Shown in pieces: positions 48,739 to 56,333 of a stretch of DNA of 64,000 nt; the stretch's first letter is position 1; each line of letters opens with the position of its first letter. A program made the translations under genes and the position numbers. A model generated the notes under the pieces. The model saw only the letters and a program-made list of their open reading frames with translations, was not told where the DNA came from and made no database searches. The DNA comes from Streptomyces sp. ISL-43 (GTDB lineage Bacteria > Actinomycetota > Actinomycetes > Streptomycetales > Streptomycetaceae): the NCBI RefSeq assembly GCF_018614195.1, contig NZ_JAGGOT010000029.1, forward strand, positions 124,001-188,000. The letters are read 5' to 3'.

Positions 48739-49713
48739 ATGCAGGCATGGCGAGTACACACCCCCGGCGAGCCCCGCGAGGCCATGCGCCTCGAAGAGGT
48801 TCCCGAACCAGTGCCCGGCGAGGGCGAGGTGAGGCTCAAGGTGCTCGCCGCCAACGTCAACTTCCCCGACGCGCTGCTCGTGCGCGGCCAGTACCAGATC
48901 CGCCCCCCGCTGCCCTTCACGCCCGGGGTCGAGATCTGCGGCGAGACCGAGGACGGCCGCCGCGTCATCGCCAACCCGAGCCTGCCGCACGGCGGTTTCG
49001 CCGAGTACGTCACCGCCCCCGCGCGGGCCCTGCTCCCCGCTCCGGACACCCTCGACGACGCCGAAGCGGCCGCTCTGCACATCGGCTACCAGACGGGCTG
49101 GTTCGGCCTGCACCGCCGGGCCGGCCTGCGGGCCGGCGAGACCCTCCTCGTGCACGCCGCCGCCGGCGGGGTCGGCAGCGCCGCCGTCCAGCTGGGCAAG
49201 GCCGCCGGCGCCACCGTCATCGGCGTCGTCGGCGGCAAGGCCAAGGCGCGCACCGCCGAGGAGCTCGGCTGCGACCTGGTCATCGACCGCACGACGCAGG
49301 ACATCGTCTCCGGCGTCAAGGAGTTCACCGGCGGGCGCGGCGCCGACGTCGTCTACGACCCGGTCGGCGGCGACGCCTACACCGCCTCGGCCAAGTGCGT
49401 GGCCTTCGAGGGCCGCATCGTCGTCGTCGGCTTCGCGAGCGGAACCATCCCCGCCCCGGCGCTGAATCACGCCCTCGTCAAGAACTACGCGATCCTCGGC
49501 CTGCACTGGGGCCTCTACGCCGCCAAGGACCCGGCGGCCATCGCCGCCTGCCACGCGGAGCTCACCCGCCTCGCCGCCGAAGGCACGGTGAAACCGCTGG
49601 TCAGCGAGCGCGTCCCGCTCGCCGGGGCCGCCGACGCCGTGCAGCGCCTCGCCGACGGGACCACCACCGGCCGGCTGGTCGTCGTACCGACCCCGAGCGG
49701 GGGCTCCCGATGA
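48739..49713 (+). CDS. NADPH:quinone oxidoreductase-like (MDR) protein
   Basis: 324 aa. Zinc-free medium-chain reductase: ANVNFPDALLVRGQYQIRPP, FTPGVEICG, IGYQTGWFGLHRRA, nucleotide loop VHAAAGGVGSAAVQLGKAAG, DVVYDPVGGDAY, GRIVVVGFASG. Reduces quinones or enoyl compounds. ATG 48739 has GGAGG 7 bases upstream. Its stop overlaps the next ATG (ATGA), forming a three-gene translationally coupled operon with the two acyl-CoA dehydrogenases. Confidence 0.92.
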   Translation: MQAWRVHTPGEPREAMRLEEVPEPVPGEGEVRLKVLAANVNFPDALLVRGQYQIRPPLPFTPGVEICGETEDGRRVIANPSLPHGGFAEYVTAPARALLPAPDTLDDAEAAALHIGYQTGWFGLHRRAGLRAGETLLVHAAAGGVGSAAVQLGKAAGATVIGVVGGKAKARTAEELGCDLVIDRTTQDIVSGVKEFTGGRGADVVYDPVGGDAYTASAKCVAFEGRIVVVGFASGTIPAPALNHALVKNYAILGLHWGLYAAKDPAAIAACHAELTRLAAEGTVKPLVSERVPLAGAADAVQRLADGTTTGRLVVVPTPSGGSR

Positions 49714-50903
49714 CGGCCGCCGCGCTCACCCCCGAGCAACTGCTCGTCCGCGTAAGGGAACTGCTCGCCGCGCACCCGCCCGCCACCACCGGCCGCGAGG
49801 ACTTCCTGCGGGCCCGCTTCGACGCCGGACTCGCCTGGGTGCACTACCCCGAAGGCCTCGGCGGACTCGGCGCGCCCCGCACCCTCCAGGCCGTCGTGGA
49901 CGCCGAGTTGGAGGCCGCCGGAGCCCCCGACAACGATCCGCGCAGGATCGGCATCGGCCTCGGCATGGCCGCGCCCACGATCCTCGCGTACGGCACCGAG
50001 GAGCAGAAGCGGCGCTTCCTGCGCCCCCTGTGGATCGGTGAGGAAGTCTGGTGCCAGCTCTTCAGCGAGCCCGGCGCCGGCTCCGACCTGGCCGCACTCG
50101 GCACGCGCGCGGTGCGCGACGGCGACGACTGGGTGGTGGACGGCCAGAAGGTGTGGACCTCCAGCGCCCACACCGCCCGCTGGGCGATCCTGATCGCCCG
50201 CACCGACCCCGCGCTGCCCAAGCACCAGGGCATCACCTACTTCCTGTGCGATATGACCGCGCCCGGCGTAGAGGTGCGCCCGCTGCGCCAGATCACCGGC
50301 GAGGCCGAGTTCAACGAGGTCTTCCTCACCGGTGTCCGGATCCCCGACGCCCACCGCCTCGGCGAGGTCGGGCAGGGCTGGGCCGTCGCCCGCACCACGC
50401 TGATGAACGAGCGCGTCTCCATCGGCGGCATGCGGATCCCGCGCGAGGGCGGCATGATCGCCCCGGTCGCCGCCGCCTGGCGCGAGCGACCGGAGCTGCG
50501 TACGCACGCCCTGCACCAGCGGCTGCTGGAGCTGTGGGTCGAGGCGGAGGTGGCCCGCCTCACCGGGGAGCGGCTGCGCCAGCAGCTCGTCGCCGGACAG
50601 CCCGGCCCGGAGGGCTCGGGGATGAAGCTCACCTTCGCCCGCCTCAACCAGGAGATCAGCGGACTGGAGGTGGAACTCCTCGGCGAGGAAGGCCTGTCGT
50701 ACGAGGACTGGACCCTGCGCCGCCCCGAGATCGTCGATTTCACCGGCCGCGACGCCGGCTACCGCTACCTGCGCGCCAAGGGCAACAGCATCGAGGGCGG
50801 CACCAGCGAAATCCTCCTCAACATCGTCGCCGAACGCGTCCTCGGCCTGCCCGCCGAACCGCGCGACGACAAGGACATCGCGTGGAAGGACCTGGCCCGA
50901 TGA
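49710..50903 (+). CDS. Acyl-CoA dehydrogenase (catalytic-type subunit)
   Basis: 397 aa. ACAD fold: YPEGLGGLGAPRTLQAVVD, WCQLFSEPGAGSDLA (FAD-binding), VDGQKVWTSSAHTARWAIL, GVEVRPLRQITG, and C-terminal NSIEGGTSEILLNIVAERVLGL. The E-G-G-T-S-E motif that holds the FAD and often the catalytic base is present. Together with the second, divergent ACAD it resembles the heterotetrameric pairs known from actinobacterial steroid and branched-acyl degradation. Starts within the stop of the oxidoreductase gene. Confidence 0.92.
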   Translation: MTAAALTPEQLLVRVRELLAAHPPATTGREDFLRARFDAGLAWVHYPEGLGGLGAPRTLQAVVDAELEAAGAPDNDPRRIGIGLGMAAPTILAYGTEEQKRRFLRPLWIGEEVWCQLFSEPGAGSDLAALGTRAVRDGDDWVVDGQKVWTSSAHTARWAILIARTDPALPKHQGITYFLCDMTAPGVEVRPLRQITGEAEFNEVFLTGVRIPDAHRLGEVGQGWAVARTTLMNERVSIGGMRIPREGGMIAPVAAAWRERPELRTHALHQRLLELWVEAEVARLTGERLRQQLVAGQPGPEGSGMKLTFARLNQEISGLEVELLGEEGLSYEDWTLRRPEIVDFTGRDAGYRYLRAKGNSIEGGTSEILLNIVAERVLGLPAEPRDDKDIAWKDLAR

Positions 50904-52069
50904 CCGCACGGAACTCCCCGAGCGCCGCCCCCCTGGACCTGCTGTACTCCGAGGCGGAGGAGGAACTCCGCACGGCGGTACGCTCCCTGCTCGGCTCCCG
51001 CTGCGACGCCGCGGGCATCCTCGCCCGGATCGAGAGCGGCCGCCCGCACGACCCCGCGCTGTGGCGGGTGCTCGCCGCCGACATCGGCACGGCGGGACTG
51101 CTCGTACCGGAGAAGCTCGGCGGCCAGGGCGCGAGCCACCGGGAGGCGGCCGTGGTGCTGGAGGAGCTCGGCCGGGCCGCGGCGCCCGTCCCCTACCTCA
51201 CCAGCGCGGTCCTGGCGACGGAGATCCTGCTCGGCTGTGACGGCGCCGAATCCGCGGACCTCCTACGGGAGCTGGCGGCGGGCCGGCAGATCTGCGCGCC
51301 CGCGCTGCCCCTGACCCTGGCCCCCGGCGCCCCCCTGCCGGCGCCGGTCCGGGACACGGGCGCGGGGGCCGGCCCCGGCACCGGGACGGGCGCGGGGACA
51401 CTGAGCGGTACCGTCACCTCCGTCGCCGACGCGGTCTCCGCCGACGTGCTGCTGGTCCTCGCCGACACCGGGCTGTACGCCGTCCCGGCCGGCGCGGCGG
51501 GTGTCTCGCTCACCCCGCTCGTGGCCCTGGACCTGACCCGGCCGCTGGCCACCGTCACCTTCGACGCGGCCGCCGGTACCCGGCTCGCCGACCCGGCCAC
51601 CGCCCGCGCGGCCATCGCCGGAGCACTGCTCTCCTCGGCCGGACTGCTCGCCTCGGAACAGCTCGGGCTCGCCGAGTGGTGCCTGACGCAGACGGTGGCG
51701 CACCTGCGCGCCCGCCACCAGTTCAACCGGCCCCTCGGCTCCTTCCAGGCCCTCAAGCACCGCCTCGCCCGGCTCTGGCTCGACGTCGCCTCCGCCCGGG
51801 CGGCGGCCAGAGCCGCCGCGGACGCCCTCGCGACCGGCGCCCCCGACACACCGCTCACGGTCGCCGTGGCCCAGGCCTACTGCTCGGGCGTCGCGGTCCG
51901 GGCTGCCGAGGAGTGCGTCCAGCTGCACGGCGGCATCGGCATGACCTGGGAACACCCCGCCCACCTCTACCTCAAGCGGGCCAAGGCCGACTCCCTGGCC
52001 CTCGGCACGGCCGGCCACCACCGCGGCCTGGTGGCGGACTTCGCGGAACTCCCGGCGCCGGCCCCGTAG
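50900..52069 (+). CDS. Acyl-CoA dehydrogenase (divergent partner subunit)
   Basis: 389 aa. N-terminal ACAD helices (YSEAEEELRTAVRSLLGSRC), GLLVPEKLGGQGASHREAAV, and C-terminal LARHQFNRPLGSFQALKHRL-type and ECVQLHGGIGMTWEHPAHLYLKRA motifs. It lacks the E-G-T-S-E FAD loop near the C-terminus and has a shortened, Gly/Ala/Thr-rich middle domain (DTGAGAGPGTGTGAGT). That fits the partner subunit of a two-gene ACAD complex. ATGA overlap with the upstream ACAD. Confidence 0.88.
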   Translation: MTARNSPSAAPLDLLYSEAEEELRTAVRSLLGSRCDAAGILARIESGRPHDPALWRVLAADIGTAGLLVPEKLGGQGASHREAAVVLEELGRAAAPVPYLTSAVLATEILLGCDGAESADLLRELAAGRQICAPALPLTLAPGAPLPAPVRDTGAGAGPGTGTGAGTLSGTVTSVADAVSADVLLVLADTGLYAVPAGAAGVSLTPLVALDLTRPLATVTFDAAAGTRLADPATARAAIAGALLSSAGLLASEQLGLAEWCLTQTVAHLRARHQFNRPLGSFQALKHRLARLWLDVASARAAARAAADALATGAPDTPLTVAVAQAYCSGVAVRAAEECVQLHGGIGMTWEHPAHLYLKRAKADSLALGTAGHHRGLVADFAELPAPAP

Positions 52070-52186
52070 GGCCTGGCCTGGCGCCCGGCCCGGCCGAACG
52101 GCCGATGCGGCGGTGCGGGCCGGTACGGCAACCTCTACAGGTTGCCCCCGCCCGCACCGCCCGCCCCGTGAAGGAGGCGCACCACG

Positions 52187-52315
52187 CTGCACGCCCTCTA
52201 CCTCCTCGGCATGGCCGTCGGCACCGTCGTGTCCGCCGCCCTGGTCTTCGGCCTGCGCATGACCGCCGTCTTGCGCGACCCGCACCTGCCCCGCCTCCAG
52301 CGCGTCGCGGGCTGA
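52187..52315 (+). CDS. 42-residue membrane peptide, apparent CTG start
   Basis: An open frame with good codon use encoding LHALYLLGMAVGTVVSAALV then FGLRMTAVLRDPHLPRLQRV and a TGA at 52313. One transmembrane helix with a positive C-terminal tail. A strong ribosome site (AAGGAGG) lies 9 bases before the CTG at 52187, and a stop codon sits just upstream in frame, so no ATG, GTG or TTG can start it there; the first ATG (52211) would lose part of the helix. Either a CTG-initiated small protein or a gene with a shifted start. Confidence 0.4.
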   Translation: MHALYLLGMAVGTVVSAALVFGLRMTAVLRDPHLPRLQRVAG

Positions 52316-52331
52316 TCCCTATCCTCGGCGC

Positions 52332-52859
52332 ATGGACGCCTCCCCCACCCGGATCGACCCCGCCGGTCTGACCGCCCACCGCGAGGAACTCGCCGACCTC
52401 CTCCTCGCCGTCGTACGCGCCGGCGCCTCCCTCGGCTTCCTCGCCGACCTCGACCACGCGGCGGCCGCCGCCTGGTGGGACTCCCTGCTCCCCGCCGTCG
52501 AGGACGGCTCCCTCGCGCTGTGGGTGTCCAGAGGGCCGGACGGCCGGGTCGACGGCACCATCAGCTGGAGCCGGGAATCCAAGCCCAACGGCCGCCACCG
52601 CGCCGAGGTGCGCAAGCTCATGGTCCACCCCGGGTCCCGCGGCCGCGGAACCGGCCGTGCGCTCCTCGCCGAAGCGGAGGCCGCCGCCGCCCGCGCCGGG
52701 GTGGTGCTCCTGTTCTTGGACACCGAGAGCGGCAGCGGGGCCGAGCGGGTGTACCGGGCCGCCGGCTGGACCGCGGCCGGCTCCATCCCCGACTACGCCA
52801 CCGACCCGGCCGGCCGCCTCGTGGCGACCACCCTCTACTACAAACACACCACGCATTAG
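52332..52859 (+). CDS. GNAT family N-acetyltransferase
   Basis: 175 aa. GNAT motif A at about 95-130: RKLMVHPGSRGRGTGRALLA with the acetyl-CoA pyrophosphate loop RGRGTG, followed by LLFLDTESGSGAERVYRAAGW (motif B). N-terminal helix pair and a strand WVSRGPDGRVDGTISW. Substrate unknown. Lies 16 bases downstream of the small membrane peptide and 73 bases before melC1. Confidence 0.9.
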   Translation: MDASPTRIDPAGLTAHREELADLLLAVVRAGASLGFLADLDHAAAAAWWDSLLPAVEDGSLALWVSRGPDGRVDGTISWSRESKPNGRHRAEVRKLMVHPGSRGRGTGRALLAEAEAAAARAGVVLLFLDTESGSGAERVYRAAGWTAAGSIPDYATDPAGRLVATTLYYKHTTH

Positions 52860-52932
52860 GGGCTCTCCGGTGACCTCGCCCGCCGCGCCGCGTTAGACCC
52901 GTAGCCACCGGCCACCGAGCGAGGGAGACCGT

Positions 52933-53307
52933 ATGTACGCAGCACCCGCCGCCGCACCACTCACCCGCCGCGCGGTTCTTCGCACGGCCTTCACCGCGGC
53001 CGTGTTCGCGGGCACGGCCGCGGCCCTGGCCCCCGTACTGCGGGCCCGCAGGCCCCGGCAGACCCTCACGCCGGCGCCGCTCACCGAGGAGACATACCGC
53101 GGCCGGCACATCGCGGTGGACCTCGCAGGGGTCCGCATCGACGGCCGCCCCCTGCACGTCATGCGCCGCGCCGACGGCAGCTACCTCAGCGGGATCAACC
53201 ACTTCCAGTCCTACGGCACCCCGCTGGAGCTCGCCCGCGCCGCCGTCGACGAACTGGGCACCAACCAGCTGGCCTTCGCGGCGGCCCACCACGGCGGACA
53301 GGAGTAG
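52933..53307 (+). CDS. melC1: Tyrosinase co-factor/chaperone MelC1
   Basis: 124 aa. Tat-type signal (LTRRAVLRTAFTAAVFAGTA) and the MelC1 domain: TYRGRHIAVDL, DGRPLHVMRRADGSYLSGINHFQSYGTPL, and an ending with AAHHGGQE. MelC1 loads copper into MelC2 and carries it through the Tat system; histidines in the C-terminal region are characteristic. melC2 begins 6 bases downstream with its ribosome site overlapping the stop codon. Confidence 0.95.
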   Translation: MYAAPAAAPLTRRAVLRTAFTAAVFAGTAAALAPVLRARRPRQTLTPAPLTEETYRGRHIAVDLAGVRIDGRPLHVMRRADGSYLSGINHFQSYGTPLELARAAVDELGTNQLAFAAAHHGGQE

Positions 53308-53313
53308 CGGGCC

Positions 53314-54177
53314 TTGTACACCCGGCAGAACCAGAAGAGCCTGACCAGCGCGCAGAAGAAGCGGTTCACGGCGGCCGTGCTGGGGCTCAAGCGCAACGGC
53401 ACCTACGACGCCTTCGTGCGCACCCACGACAAATACTTCGTCCCCGACCGCGACCGCAAGCTGCGCGTCGGGCACATGTCACCGTCCTTCTTTCCCTGGC
53501 ACCGGCGCTACCTGCTGGAGTTCGAGCGGCAGCTGCAGAAGATCGACCCCGGCGTCAGCATCCCGTACTGGGACTGGACCGCCGACAACAGCCCGGCCTC
53601 CTCCCTGTGGGCCGACGACTTCCTCGGGGGGACCGGCCGCGCGAGCGACCGGCAGGTGATGACCGGCCCGTTCGCCTACGGCACGGGCAACTGGACGGTG
53701 ACCGTGGGCATCACGGAATCCCGCTTCCTCACCCGCAACCTGGGCCGGCCGCAAGACCCGATCAGCCTGCCGAACCGGGCCGAGCTCCAGTGGGCGATCG
53801 AGGACCCGGTGTACGACTCCTCGCCCTGGGACTCGACGGCCGCCGGCGGAGGCTTCCGCAACAAGCTGGAGGGCTGGGCCGCGCCGAAGAGCGAGAAGTG
53901 GCGCAATCACAACAAGGTCCACCAGTGGATCGGCGGCCACATGACGGGCGGCACCGCGCCCAACGACCCGGCGTTCTGGCTGCACCACGCCTTCGTGGAC
54001 CTGCTCTGGGACCGCTGGCAGCGCAGGCACCCGGACTCCGGCTATCTGCCCGCCGCCCCGCTCGCCCGCGGCGACCTCCAGCGGGGCCGGGTGATCGCCC
54101 TCGACGAGCCGATGCCGCCGTGGGACGTCACCCCGCGCGAGATGCTCGGCCACCAGGACTCCTACCGCTACGAGTGA
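53314..54177 (+). CDS. melC2: Tyrosinase MelC2
   Basis: 287 aa, TTG start with AGGAG 9 bases upstream. Type-3 copper enzyme that converts tyrosine to dopaquinone for melanin. Copper A ligands H38 (RTHDKYF), H54 (VGHMSPS) and H63 (PWHRRYLLEF); copper B H199 and H203 (HNKVHQWIGG) and the pair H224/H225 in FWLHHAF. Length agrees with S. antibioticus MelC2. It has no signal of its own and depends on MelC1. A hairpin terminator follows at 54182-54207, then the dead IS30 copy. Confidence 0.96.
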   Translation: MYTRQNQKSLTSAQKKRFTAAVLGLKRNGTYDAFVRTHDKYFVPDRDRKLRVGHMSPSFFPWHRRYLLEFERQLQKIDPGVSIPYWDWTADNSPASSLWADDFLGGTGRASDRQVMTGPFAYGTGNWTVTVGITESRFLTRNLGRPQDPISLPNRAELQWAIEDPVYDSSPWDSTAAGGGFRNKLEGWAAPKSEKWRNHNKVHQWIGGHMTGGTAPNDPAFWLHHAFVDLLWDRWQRRHPDSGYLPAAPLARGDLQRGRVIALDEPMPPWDVTPREMLGHQDSYRYE

Positions 54178-54181
54178 CCGC

Positions 54182-54207
54182 GGCCCCCCGGTGGAGGCCG
54201 GGGAGCC
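54182..54207 (+). terminator. Hairpin terminator of the melC operon
   Basis: GGCCCCCCGG (54182-54191) pairs with CCGGGGAGCC (54198-54207) at nine of ten positions around a 6-base loop, beginning 5 bases after the melC2 stop codon. No T-run, as usual in Streptomyces. Confidence 0.6.
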
Positions 54208-54280
54208 GGGCGGCGCACACACCGGTGTTCCGGCGCACCGGGACACGGGGAAGGGCCCCCGCCGGATGGCAGATTCGAGG

Positions 54281-55301
54281 GGTCGTCGCAACACGTGGTG
54301 AGTTGATCAAGCCGCGAGCAGTTCAGACAGGCGCTCGGCTGGGGTTTCCCAGCCGAGCGTCTTGCGTGGGCGGCTGTTGAGTTCAGCGGCGACGGCGTCC
54401 AGGTCCGCGCGGGTGTGGACGGACAGGTGGGTTCCCTTGGAAGTACTGCCGCAGCAGGCCGTTCGTGTTCTCGTTGGAGCCGCGCTGCCAGGGGCTGGCG
54501 GGGTCGCAGAAGTAGACCGGGACGTCGGTGGCCAGGGTGAAGGCGTGATGGGAGGCCATCTCGCAGCCCTGGTCCCAGGTGAGGGACCGCTTCAGGTGCG
54601 GCGGGAGGGTCTGGACCGTGTCAGCCAGAGCGGCTCGCGGCGGAGTTCGCCGCTGCCCTGAACGTAGAGAGCCTGGTAGACGGTCTCGTGGGTCACGTGC
54701 ATCTCCGGCCGGTCGGGGAAGCGTCCGCGCAGAACCTGGCAGATCTGCTCGGGGCTCCATCTCAGGGCCAGGTGGTCCTGAATGAAGTCCCGCAGTTCAC
54801 GGCTCTGGCCGATCTTCCCGACCTTGGGACGGGGCCGGCGGGCGACGGCGCGTGCCTGAGCGGCGTGAGGCCGGTACTGGCCGTTCAAGGGGTGCCGGTT
54901 GCGGCGTATCTCCCGGCTGACGGTGGACGGGCTGCGGCCCAGCTCAGCCGCGATGGCCCGGACCGTGGCCTTCTCCCGCAGCCGGTCGGCGATGTGGATG
55001 CGGTCCGCCTCGCCCAGGTAACGCGAGGGCGCGGGCGGCGCCTCAACGGGCAGCGGCACCACCGCGTTGATCGGTGGTGCCGCCTTCTTGTTGCCCGAGG
55101 CGCCACGTCCGTTGCGCCATCGCTTGCCGGTCCGGATGTTGATGTCGGCGGCCTGGGCAGCCTCGGAGTAACCCATTCCTTGATCCACAAGCCGGAAGTA
55201 TTCCTCCCGCTCCTGGATCAGTTTCCTGGGTCCCTGCGGCCTCCGGTCCTCCCGGATCTTGAAGTCCATCGCATCCCCTGAGCTGGGGTGTTGCAACGAC
55301 C
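54281..55301. mobile_element. Degenerate IS30-family insertion sequence
   Basis: Bounded by imperfect inverted repeats GGTCGTCGCAACAC (54281-54294) and GTGTTGCAACGACC (55288-55301), matching at 13 of 14 positions; flanking bases extend the similarity weakly (TTC-AG). It contains a single transposase gene on the reverse strand that is broken by an internal deletion and a frameshift. No clear target duplication can be read. It lies between the melC operon and the chaplin gene. Size, about 1.0 kb, is shorter than intact relatives because of the deletion. Confidence 0.75.
54307..55269 (-). pseudogene. IS30-family transposase, internally deleted and frameshifted
   Basis: The N-terminal part is intact: MDFKIREDRRPQGPRKLIQE, RTGKRWRNGRGASGNKKAAP, REKATVRAIAAELGRSPSTVSREIRRNRHP (helix-turn-helix), SREL...LRWSPEQICQVLRG, HETVYQALYVQG. 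After GELRRE the sequence jumps frame to DTVQTLPPHLKRSLTWDQGC, so roughly 80-90 codons are missing, including the first catalytic Asp region (GDLI) of the DDE domain. It then continues VPVYFCDPASPWQRGSNENT, NGLLRQYF, shifts frame once more and ends LDAVAAELNSRPRKTLGWET, PAERLSELLAA. It cannot be active. Confidence 0.85.
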
Positions 55302-55343
55302 ACTAGAACTTAAGGATCGGGGGCCCTTCGTGGCACAGGGCGA

Positions 55344-55622
55344 TCAGCCGCCGTAGTTGCCCTCGGTGTGGTGGTCGCCACCCGACGCGTTGACGCAGGT
55401 GTTGCCGAACGCCGGGTTGAGCAGGGCGATCACGTTGACGGTGTTGCCGCAGACGTTGACCGGGACGTGAACCGGAACCTGGAGCAGGTTGCCCGACAGG
55501 ACACCGGGGGAGCCGACAGCCGCACCGTGCGCTCCGGCATCGGCAGCCGCCAGACCCGCGCCGGCGGCCAGGGCGCTACCGGCGGCAGCGGTGATGACGA
55601 ATGCCTTCGCGATACGCGACAT
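55344..55622 (-). CDS. Short chaplin (hydrophobic aerial-surface protein)
   Basis: 92 aa. Signal peptide (IAKAFVITAAAGSALAAGAG), then one chaplin domain: GSPGVLSGNLLQVPVHVPVN, VCGNTVNVIALLNPAFGNTC with the two conserved cysteines. Ends in a short Gly/His tail. Short chaplins assemble into amyloid fibrils that coat aerial hyphae and spores. GAGGAGATCTTG before ATG 55622 sets the start. The gene runs toward the dead IS30 element 42 bases away, which may have inserted in its terminator region. Confidence 0.93.
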   Translation of the reverse strand: MSRIAKAFVITAAAGSALAAGAGLAAADAGAHGAAVGSPGVLSGNLLQVPVHVPVNVCGNTVNVIALLNPAFGNTCVNASGGDHHTEGNYGG

Positions 55623-55724
55623 CAAGATCTCCTCGTGAGAAATGGGGTTGCCGCAGAAACAGAAGTTGCGGCGTTTGACATGGCATACAACGCGGCGGCA
55701 GCCCAAGGGTCACGGCCCCTGCGC

Positions 55725-56117
55725 CTACCGGGTGATCCCGAACCGGGCGGAGGCGAAGTAGGGCCGCACCGGCATGACGGCTCCCGGCGGCAGCACCTCC
55801 ACCGGCGAGCCCGCGCAGCCCGGCTCCCGGTAGAGCGCGACCGAGCCGCGCGTCCTGTTCGTCACCGCGCGCCCGCCGCCGCCCTTCGCGGCCAGGCAGC
55901 CCTTGGGGGAGGTGACGCTGTGCGGCTGGTCGTCCGTACCCAGGTACTGGAACTCGGGCCCGACGGCCGGCGGCGTCCCGAGGGCGGCGGTCGGGCCGTC
56001 CGCGGCGTGCGCACCGCTGCCGGACGCCGCGGCGGCCGTGGCCGCCAGCAGCAGGACCGGGACCGATCCGGCCCGCAGGAGGCTCCGAACGGTGAGGTGG
56101 AGAGAGAGGGATCGCAT
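55725..56117 (-). CDS. Secreted protein of unknown function
   Basis: 130 aa from ATG 56117. Signal peptide MRSLSLHLTVRSLLRAGSVP with a hydrophobic core (VLLLAATAAAASG) and likely cleavage after AHA near residue 38. The mature part is small, with two cysteines (GCLAAKG, PGCAGSP) and a strand-rich ending FASARFGITR. No family recognised. An upstream ATG at 56153 would add 12 residues. Gap of 102 bases to the chaplin start, so separate transcription is likely. Confidence 0.65.
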   Translation of the reverse strand: MRSLSLHLTVRSLLRAGSVPVLLLAATAAAASGSGAHAADGPTAALGTPPAVGPEFQYLGTDDQPHSVTSPKGCLAAKGGGGRAVTNRTRGSVALYREPGCAGSPVEVLPPGAVMPVRPYFASARFGITR

Positions 56118-56333
56118 GCCCGGTCCAACCAGGTCCGCCCCGGAGGGGGTCACGCCTTGTCACCCGTCGTGCGCCTGTGCGACCGTGCGACCGGACGGAG
56201 CGCGGAACACCGGATTCAGCGGCCCCCAGAGCACCGGGAGCGCGGACCGCAGGCGCCGACCACCCCCGGACGCCCGGACCCGTACACCAGGACCCGGACC
56301 CGGACCCGCGACCCCAGGACCCAGGAGGACACG

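Noticed and set aside
54362..54785. Forward frames inside the insertion sequence
   Set aside because: Antisense shadows of the transposase remnant.
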